Source: Chloroflexota bacterium
GTDB taxonomy: Bacteria; Chloroflexota; Dehalococcoidia; SM23-28-2; RBG-16-64-32
NCBI GenBank assembly: GCA_005880075.1
Contig: VBJT01000081.1
Coordinates: 1-18,797 of the forward strand
Reading direction: 5' to 3'
DNA: 18,797 bases
The position numbers were made by a program, and so were the translations under genes. The notes under the pieces were generated by a model. It was not told the DNA's origin, ran no database searches, and saw nothing but the letters and a program-made list of their open reading frames with translations. Of the stretch, positions 13,888-18,797 are shown in pieces. Positions within the stretch are counted from its first letter, which is position 1. Each line of letters starts with the position of its first letter.

Positions 13888-14779
13888 CGAGAGCTGAACG
13901 CGGCAACACGTCCGGCACGGAGCCAATGTAATACCCCTGCCCGCGCAGGCCGTCGATTATCGCCTGAAGCGAGGGCCCGTCTTGCGACGCTGACCCCACA
14001 TGGAAAACGTAAATCGCCCCCGGCTCGGCGTTTTCCTGGCAGCGCTGGATTATCGCGCCTGCAGACCATCCCATCCACCCATGTGAGTCCACCGTCCACA
14101 GGACGTTGTAGGCGTACCCCCGCGCTCCCGCGTCTTCGTTCACTGAAGCGTCGTATGCGCCGTATGGTGGACGAAAATACGGCTTCGTCGTCGCCCCCGT
14201 CAGTTGTTGGACGATCGCTTCCGTCCGGTCCAGTTCCTCCCACCGCTGCTCGCGGCTGAGCGGCGCTGTCTTGGTCGAGGCACCGGTCATCGAGGCATGA
14301 TCGTATGTGTGGTTGATCAGGTGGTGGCCCTCTCGGACCATTCGCCGCAGCAACTCCGGGTTCCGCTCCGCCCAGCGGCCGGTCATCCCAAAGCTCGCGT
14401 GTATGCCGTTCGCCGCTAACGTGTCGAGGATCTGCGAGGCGAATCCGGCGTCCGCTCCGGCGTCGAAGCTGAAAGCGACGATCCGACGGCTCGCGTCGCC
14501 CTTGCGGATCACCAGCGCCGGGCTGGCTCCCGGCGGCAGGGTCATCGCTGGCGCAGGCGTCGGCGGGGGGACAGGCGCCGGTGTTGGCAGCAGCGAAGGT
14601 GTCGGTGTGACGGCGGGCGTTGTTGGCGGAGGCGGGGTCGGCCTGGCGCTGATTGTAGCGGATCGAGATGGTGAGGCTGATGGGCTGGCGGAGAGCGACG
14701 CGCCTGTTCGACCGCCACAGCCGGCGGAGGCAAAGACGAGGATGCCAATAACTGCGAGCCAGTAGCTACGCGGATTCAC
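13769..14779 (-). CDS. Lipid-anchored polysaccharide deacetylase (NodB domain)
   Basis: Secreted carbohydrate esterase family 4-like protein, about 336 residues. GTG 14779 is preferred (GGAAG five bases upstream); ATG 14791 in the same frame gives four more residues. The signal ends in FASAGC, a lipobox. A long Thr/Pro linker (PTPPPPTTPAVTPTP and on) leads to the NodB domain: FSFDAGAD (catalytic Asp and metal Asp), NHTYDH (metal histidines), FRPPYGAYD, the WTVDSHGW block and YVFHVGS. FDAGAD instead of TFDDGP is a known variant. The domain ends near GSVPDVLP. The Arg-rich last 43 residues or so lie antisense to the ATPase gene and may be a non-domain extension. It probably modifies cell-wall or exopolysaccharide. 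Confidence 0.85.
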   Translation of the reverse strand: MNPRSYWLAVIGILVFASAGCGGRTGASLSASPSASPSRSATISARPTPPPPTTPAVTPTPSLLPTPAPVPPPTPAPAMTLPPGASPALVIRKGDASRRIVAFSFDAGADAGFASQILDTLAANGIHASFGMTGRWAERNPELLRRMVREGHHLINHTYDHASMTGASTKTAPLSREQRWEELDRTEAIVQQLTGATTKPYFRPPYGAYDASVNEDAGARGYAYNVLWTVDSHGWMGWSAGAIIQRCQENAEPGAIYVFHVGSASQDGPSLQAIIDGLRGQGYYIGSVPDVLPRSALVRGRSRRPFVGAAARLYARLLERDARRPPGLARLSAGDE

Positions 14780-14899
14780 GACAACTTCCATTATGACAAC
14801 GAACGTGTTGCCCTAATGGAGTCGTCAGGCGCCCGCGATTTACGTCTTGGAGACCGCGCCCACTCGGTCTGCTTCGTTTATCGGGCTTTAACTGGGACC

Positions 14900-14914
14900 G
14901 CTGACCCGGTCAGC
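14900..14914. terminator. Short palindrome after a minus-strand gene end
   Basis: GCTGACC and GGTCAGC face each other around one base, giving a possible six-base stem with a three-base loop. It begins at the TAG of the DUF4232-like ORF (14914-14916). There is no T-run after it on the minus strand, so it may instead be a protein-binding palindrome. Confidence 0.25.
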
Positions 14915-16005
14915 TAGGCTTCGCGCCTCAAACAGGTCCCTTCCCCGGCCAGACCGCGCTTGTGGCTTCGCCGCGCTCCCATTCGCCCCTGCCCTCTCTC
15001 AGCGCTTCCAGCAGAAACGCCACACGAGCGGGGAGGTCTGGGTCCTGCCCGTGGACTCGCTTCACATACGCCAACGCCAGGTGTAGCAACTCTTCGTCCG
15101 TGATCGAGGGAGCCGTTGCCTGTCTGCCTTTGGATAGAGCCACCGTATAGGCGGGGCATTACAGAGAACGGATTGGAATCGAGGCGGCTGATAGACCGGA
15201 ACGGCGTAATAATTACTCGGTACGGCAACGGCTGCCCCGCGAGCGTCGAAGGCGAATCGCCCGGGACAGGCGAGTCCGGGTCGGGAAGCAGGCGAGAAGG
15301 AACGAACCACCCCACGCTGACTTCGGTGCCGCAGGATTGGATATTGATCGCATCAAACGACGTCCCTCCAACCACGTCGATCTTGCCAGCATCGCCCGGC
15401 AGCACAATTCGCAGAGCCGTCGCCAGCGGGCGAGGCTTTTGGCAGAAGCCCGCGCCATCGTGTGTGTACCATGACATTTGGAAGCGCGCCGTGCCAGGCA
15501 ACGTTTGGTGCGCGACAAATGCGCCTCTCTGGGGCTCTAGAATCACTCTCGCAGCGAACGGGCAGGGGACAGCCACGCCGCATGGCTGACTGCGGAACGC
15601 AGTGATCCCCACGGGGGCGCCATCAGAATCCAGGAAGTCTACATCCGGGGTCCCTTCGAGCTTGCAGGGGGTCGCAGAGCGATTCACCATGACAACCCCG
15701 GCGGATAATTGACCTCCGGTCGCGGCGCTTCCCCCGGCATAAAAGGCCTCCATATCCTCGGCGCCGCACGCGCGGGTGTCCGCCACCGTCGATGGATCGA
15801 TTGTCGGAACCGGCGAGCTAGTCGGCGGGTAAGTAACGCAGCCCTGAAATTTCTGTCGGTTCGGTGTTGGAACCGGACAGGTTGGAGTTGCTGATGTCAG
15901 CAACGCTTCGGGTTGCGGCCCCCCTCCAGCTTTGATGATGAATAGCACAGCGAGCGACGCCAAAACGAGCGTCGCGACGATTCCAAGGACGCTAGTTAGC
16001 CGCAT
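14914..16005 (-). CDS. Membrane-anchored DUF4232-like extracellular protein
   Basis: From ATG 16005 (GTG 16017 in frame is an alternative) the protein is 363 residues. One N-terminal membrane helix (LTSVLGIVATLVLASLAVLF) is followed by a Pro/Thr linker with cysteines. A domain then reads RACGAEDMEAFYAGGSAATG, VVMVNRSATPCKLEGTPDVD and FLDSDGAPV, the pattern I know as DUF4232. Further Cys-rich beta strands continue to about residue 285. The last 75 residues (from the QRQTGNGSLDHG region on) are Arg/Gly/Pro-rich and lie over another ORF in a different frame, so they look like read-through past a lost stop or a frameshift. It lies 50 bp after the acyl-CoA dehydrogenase stop on the same strand. 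Confidence 0.6.
   Translation of the reverse strand: MRLTSVLGIVATLVLASLAVLFIIKAGGGPQPEALLTSATPTCPVPTPNRQKFQGCVTYPPTSSPVPTIDPSTVADTRACGAEDMEAFYAGGSAATGGQLSAGVVMVNRSATPCKLEGTPDVDFLDSDGAPVGITAFRSQPCGVAVPCPFAARVILEPQRGAFVAHQTLPGTARFQMSWYTHDGAGFCQKPRPLATALRIVLPGDAGKIDVVGGTSFDAINIQSCGTEVSVGWFVPSRLLPDPDSPVPGDSPSTLAGQPLPYRVIITPFRSISRLDSNPFSVMPRLYGGSIQRQTGNGSLDHGRRVATPGVGVCEASPRAGPRPPRSCGVSAGSAERGQGRMGARRSHKRGLAGEGTCLRREA
14928..15143 (-). CDS. Small helical protein overlapping the DUF4232-like gene
   Basis: 71 residues from GTG 15143. The translation has a helical core: ITDEELLHLALAYVKRVHG, then DPDLPARVAFLLEALREGRG, with a hydrophobic rhythm and balanced charges. It ends WPGKGPV. The overlapping frame of the larger ORF is Arg/Gly/Pro-rich over the same bases, so this frame is the more likely coding one here. 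No ribosome site is obvious, so expression may depend on coupling to the upstream gene. Family unrecognised. Confidence 0.45.
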   Translation of the reverse strand: MALSKGRQATAPSITDEELLHLALAYVKRVHGQDPDLPARVAFLLEALREGRGEWERGEATSAVWPGKGPV

Positions 16006-16054
16006 CGCTACCCACACAACGCCAGGTGGGGTCGTGGGTTACTGAGCAGGTTCG

Positions 16055-17233
16055 CTAGCCGCGCGGTAGGCCGAGGCCCCGGATGGCCGCGACGCCGCGC
16101 ATCACCTCGCTGGTGCCGCCGGCGATCGTCTCGGCCACGCTTAGCTGGTAGTAGCGCTCCATGCGCCCCTTCAGCTGGGCGTGCTTGCTCTTCGGGTGCA
16201 GCTGGCCGTACATGCCGAGCAGCTCGATTCCGCTGCCGGCCAATCGCTGACCGAGTTCCGTGGAGTACAGCTTCGCGATGGTGGCCTCGTAGTTGGGGAT
16301 CTTGCCCGCCTGCTGCATAGAGCCCACGCGGTAGGAAAGGAACTGAGCGACGTCGATCTCGATGCCCGCTTCGACGAGCCGGTGGCGTATCTCCGGCTTC
16401 GCCCCCACGAACTGTCCGTCGGACCGTGTGAACGCCAGCAGCTGCTCCCAAAGGCGCCGTGCCCGCGCCGAGCCGGCGATCGACGAGCGCTCGAAGTCGA
16501 GGGCCACGGCGAGTTGGTACCAACCCATGTTCTGCTGGCCGACGAGCATGTCGGCGGGGATGCGCACGTCCTCGAAGAACACCTCGTTGAAGCCGTGCTG
16601 TCCAGCCATGTTGATCAGCGGCCGAATGGTGATTCCGGGCGCGTCCATTGGTACGAGGAACATGCTGATGCCCTTGTGCTTGGGCGCCTCCGGGTCCGTG
16701 CGTGCCGCCAACCAGCCCCAGTTGGAGCGATGCGCGCCGGATGTCCAGATCTTCTGGCCGTTGATTACCCACTCGTCGCCGTCGCGGACGGCCCTTGTCT
16801 GCAGGGCGGCCAGGTCAGACCCCGCGCCGGGCTCGGAATAGAGGGTGCACCAGGTGTCCTCAAGGTTTGTTATACGCGGCATGAAGCGCTTCTTCTGCAC
16901 CTCGGTGCCGCAGATCATCAGCGAAGGACCCACCCAGGCGACGCCCATGTTGAAGCCGGTGGGCGCGCCGGAATACGCCATCTCTTCGTTGTAGACCATC
17001 TGGGTCATTACTGAAGCGCCCGCGCCGCCATACTCCTTCGGCCAGGGGAGCGCGATCCAGCCTCTGTTCGCCAGCTTCTTCTGGAACTGTTTCGCGAAGT
17101 CGCCCTGCGCAGCCATTCCCATCTCGCTTTCGGCGTCGAACTGCTCGTCCCAGCCGGAGGGCAGCTCCGCGCGGAGGAACTCCTTTACCTCGGTGCGGAA
17201 CGTCTCTTCTTCGCCGCTGAATCGAAAGTCCAT
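16055..17233 (-). CDS. Acyl-CoA dehydrogenase
   Basis: A 392-residue FAD-dependent acyl-CoA dehydrogenase. MDFRFSGEEETFRTEVKEFL opens the N-terminal helical domain. CTLYSEPGAGSDLAALQTRA is the FAD/substrate strand signature, followed by WVINGQKIWTSGAHRSNWGW in the beta domain. The C-terminal helical domain ends VAETIAGGTSEVMR. The usual catalytic Glu before GGT in the last motif is Gly here (AGGT). A Glu in LDFERS (E248) lies where isovaleryl- and long-chain dehydrogenases carry their catalytic base, so it probably serves. The ATG at 17233 follows AAAGGA. The first 18 bases are duplicated 116 bp upstream. Substrate unknown; likely beta-oxidation of branched or long acyl-CoA. Confidence 0.92.
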   Translation of the reverse strand: MDFRFSGEEETFRTEVKEFLRAELPSGWDEQFDAESEMGMAAQGDFAKQFQKKLANRGWIALPWPKEYGGAGASVMTQMVYNEEMAYSGAPTGFNMGVAWVGPSLMICGTEVQKKRFMPRITNLEDTWCTLYSEPGAGSDLAALQTRAVRDGDEWVINGQKIWTSGAHRSNWGWLAARTDPEAPKHKGISMFLVPMDAPGITIRPLINMAGQHGFNEVFFEDVRIPADMLVGQQNMGWYQLAVALDFERSSIAGSARARRLWEQLLAFTRSDGQFVGAKPEIRHRLVEAGIEIDVAQFLSYRVGSMQQAGKIPNYEATIAKLYSTELGQRLAGSGIELLGMYGQLHPKSKHAQLKGRMERYYQLSVAETIAGGTSEVMRGVAAIRGLGLPRG

Positions 17234-17349
17234 AATTAGTTCCTTTCATATGGATGCTGAAGCGCGCCGCTTGCGGGCGGGTCTCCACCCACCTTTCCGC
17301 TCCACACCAAAGACCCGCCCCTACAAGATGGGCTGAATCGAAAGTCCAT
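17216..17349 (-). repeat. 18-bp direct repeats bounding a 116-bp-offset insertion
   Basis: GCTGAATCGAAAGTCCAT occurs at 17216-17233 and again, identical, at 17332-17349. The first copy is the start of the acyl-CoA dehydrogenase gene (MDFRFS); the second repeats those codons upstream of it. The duplicated ATG (17349) has its own GGAGG further up and lies 8 bases after the stop of the propeller gene, so it may be the original start. Between the copies lies a palindromic segment (listed separately). This looks like an insertion that duplicated its target, or a local duplication. Confidence 0.7.
17275..17320. repeat. Inverted repeat, REP/MITE-like
   Basis: GGGCGGGTCT (17275-17284) and AGACCCGCCC (17311-17320) are perfect 10-base inverted repeats separated by 26 bases. 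The flank CTACAAGATGG on the right resembles the ends of widespread GTAGGGGCGGGT-type palindromes found between bacterial genes. It sits inside the segment bounded by the 18-bp direct repeats and codes for nothing recognisable. Confidence 0.6.
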
Positions 17350-17357
17350 TGCTACTC

Positions 17358-18557
17358 TTAACCTCCAGGTCCTGAACCCTTTTGCCTTGGCTGATCGAAG
17401 GTCAGCACCTGCGAGTATATCCTCGTCTGCGTTACCTGGCCCCAGAACCAAAACTTGTCCGGCCCTTCCAGCGGCGACGAGTAGTTGTAGACAAGATACT
17501 GGCGCTCGTTGAGGGGCACCATGGCCGGGAAGCAGGTGTCTCCACGCGATGGCAGGTCGAGGATGCGCTTTACGCGCAAGGTGTGTTTGTTGATCCGCCA
17601 GAGCGACATCCGCTTGCGCGAAAGCCAGTAGAGAAGCTGGTAAGCGAAACGCTTGCGCGCCGTCGAGAGAAACGGCCAGCGCTGGTCATAATAGCCGTTG
17701 CCCCGTAGATGGCGGCGGCCGAGGATGTAGATCTCGTCCGCGTGCTTGAAGACAAGCGGTGAGTCGTACTTGCGCGGATTGAGCCGGCAGCGCCAGTCGG
17801 TTATGTCATCCGCGGGCGCACGGCAGATAAGCGACCCGTATCCGTCGGCGCCGCCTTCATTGCGAATGACGGCGTAGAGCGTCCCGTCATCGGCGATTTC
17901 GAAGTCGCATTCTGAGCCGCCGCCCCGATAGACCGCCGGGCGGGCGCTGTTGACGGGCGTCCAGCGGTATCCGTCGGCCGTCGTCAGCAGCTCGACGCCG
18001 AGCTCTTCGTCCGTATTCTGGTACTGGTTGGCGCCGCCGCTGTAGGCGGTCATGTACGGGACGCCGTTCACGACTTTCGTCCGCCAGACGACATAGCCGG
18101 GCGGCGAAATCTTCACCGGCTCTGTCCATATCCCGTCGGGCCGGCGCTCGCAGGCGAAGATTCCGTTTGGCTCGAATTTCCAGGGCGTCATCCCCGCTTC
18201 GAAGAAGTAGAGGAAGAGCCGGCCGTTCCAGGAGAGCAGGCGGGGCTCGCGCATGTCGCGTCCGCGCTTGATCTTCGCCTCGAGCTGCCAATTCTCGCCG
18301 CCGTCATCGCTCGCCATGAGGTAGAAGCGGCAAGCCGGGTGGGCGAAGTGGGTGGGCGCAGAGCGGAAGGCGAAATACATCCGCCTGTCGTCGTGCCGCG
18401 CGAGGTCGAGGTTGTTGTTGGACCGCATGATCCGCGCCTCAGGCGGCATGCCCGGCCCCGGCACGACCTGCCGCAGGTCCGAGAGGGTAATGCCGGGCGC
18501 CTGCGAGAGGACTTCGCCTACCGGCGCCGCCAGTCCTTTGGTTGCGACTCTCGCCAT
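17358..18557 (-). CDS. Sialidase-like beta-propeller protein with Asp-box, unknown role
   Basis: 399 residues from ATG 18557, eight bases after GGAGAG. There is no signal peptide. The sequence is strand-rich and has one clear Asp-box, SDDGGENW (S83-W90), preceded by RFYLMA. Other propeller-like blades are MREPRLLSWNGRLFLYFFEA, GSECDFEIADDGTLYAVIRN and SPLVFKHADEIYILGRR. This fits the sialidase/neuraminidase-like superfamily. The usual arginine triad cannot be assigned by eye, so enzyme activity is not claimed. It starts four bases after the stop of the DsbA-like gene and once ended 8 bases before the next start, so it belongs to a probable three-gene transcript. Confidence 0.6.
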   Translation of the reverse strand: MARVATKGLAAPVGEVLSQAPGITLSDLRQVVPGPGMPPEARIMRSNNNLDLARHDDRRMYFAFRSAPTHFAHPACRFYLMASDDGGENWQLEAKIKRGRDMREPRLLSWNGRLFLYFFEAGMTPWKFEPNGIFACERRPDGIWTEPVKISPPGYVVWRTKVVNGVPYMTAYSGGANQYQNTDEELGVELLTTADGYRWTPVNSARPAVYRGGGSECDFEIADDGTLYAVIRNEGGADGYGSLICRAPADDITDWRCRLNPRKYDSPLVFKHADEIYILGRRHLRGNGYYDQRWPFLSTARKRFAYQLLYWLSRKRMSLWRINKHTLRVKRILDLPSRGDTCFPAMVPLNERQYLVYNYSSPLEGPDKFWFWGQVTQTRIYSQVLTFDQPRQKGSGPGG

Positions 18558-18561
18558 CGTC

Positions 18562-18797
18562 CTAGCTCTCCGCCGGAAGTCTGCGCCCGATAATGCGTTT
18601 GGCGACGTCGCGGAACACTTCGGACTCCTGGGCGCCGACGAGGCTGAACTTCTCGTCGAATATGAAGGTCGGAACGCCGGTGATGCCGACGCCGCGGCTC
18701 CACTCGATCTGCTCCTCGACCGGCGCGGCCAACCGTCCGTCGTTAAGAGCGTCTCGCAGCTCGGACGCTTCGAGGCCGCATTCCGAGCCGACGCGGC
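18562..18797 (-). CDS. FrnE/DsbA-family oxidoreductase, C-terminal part (cut by window end)
   Basis: The frame ends in TAG 18562-18564 and runs past the window edge, leaving 77 codons. It reads RVGSECGLEASELRDALNDG, an EEQIEWSRGVGITGVPTFIF block, and DEKFSLVGAQESEVFRDVAK. GVPTFIF is the cis-proline loop of the thioredoxin fold, and the whole matches the end of FrnE-like (DsbA family) proteins, cytoplasmic disulfide or isomerase-type enzymes. The active-site motif at the N-terminus is outside the window. The next gene starts four bases after its stop, suggesting an operon. Confidence 0.85.
   Translation of the reverse strand, partial: RVGSECGLEASELRDALNDGRLAAPVEEQIEWSRGVGITGVPTFIFDEKFSLVGAQESEVFRDVAKRIIGRRLPAES

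Noticed and set aside
16181..17014. 277-residue plus-strand ORF
   Set aside because: Long only because it is antisense to the GC-rich acyl-CoA dehydrogenase gene; no recognisable domain.

Overview
The window is a GC-rich bacterial chromosome segment. Three things suggest a Chloroflexota-like genome: a compact hpnH-hpnG-shc hopanoid operon, start codons placed directly behind -10-like boxes (leaderless initiation), and dense fatty-acid/envelope accessory genes. This is inference from gene content, not a proven assignment.

Layout. (1) 1-3404 looks like an eroded accessory region. It has a single-domain response regulator, a frameshifted remnant of a second receiver, an IsdG/HmoA-type monooxygenase, three small unknown ORFs and a metallophosphoesterase lacking its first metal motif. 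It ends at an isolated 3' half of a tRNA (anticodon loop to CCA), preceded by degenerate repeats of the anticodon arm. This looks like the distal attachment site of an integrated element lying to its left. (2) 3615-7569 holds a stand-alone Lrp/AsnC-type RAM domain on + and, facing it on -, the operon hpnH > hpnG > shc with overlapping start and stop codons. shc is broken: about 25 codons including a QW repeat are missing and the frame is shifted. (3) 7703-9840 has a lipoprotein, two small ORFs, a poorly coding stretch, the 3' stub of a lost acyl-CoA dehydrogenase and a SAM methyltransferase. (4) 9987-13887 is a two-gene DNA-repair operon (SbcD/YhaO-like nuclease plus SbcC/YhaN-like ATPase) behind a clear TTGACA promoter. 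The ATPase gene overlaps tail-to-tail with a secreted polysaccharide deacetylase. (5) 14914-18797 is a minus-strand series: FrnE/DsbA-like protein (cut by the window edge), an Asp-box beta-propeller protein, an acyl-CoA dehydrogenase, a membrane-anchored DUF4232-like protein and a small helical ORF.

How the genes work together. HpnH joins an adenosyl group to the hopene made by Shc and HpnG removes adenine, giving ribosylhopane. The break in shc would stop this at the first step unless another copy exists or the break is an assembly error. The SbcD/SbcC-like pair should form a nuclease-ATPase complex for DNA ends; its coiled-coil centre carries a hydrophobic segment instead of a zinc hook. 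The acyl-CoA dehydrogenase gene carries a 116-bp insertion-like segment bounded by 18-bp copies of its own first codons. I found no transposase, integrase, CRISPR array, rRNA or complete tRNA, and no clearly new multi-gene system. The most unusual items are the tRNA-derived repeat cluster, the 116-bp segment and the broken shc.
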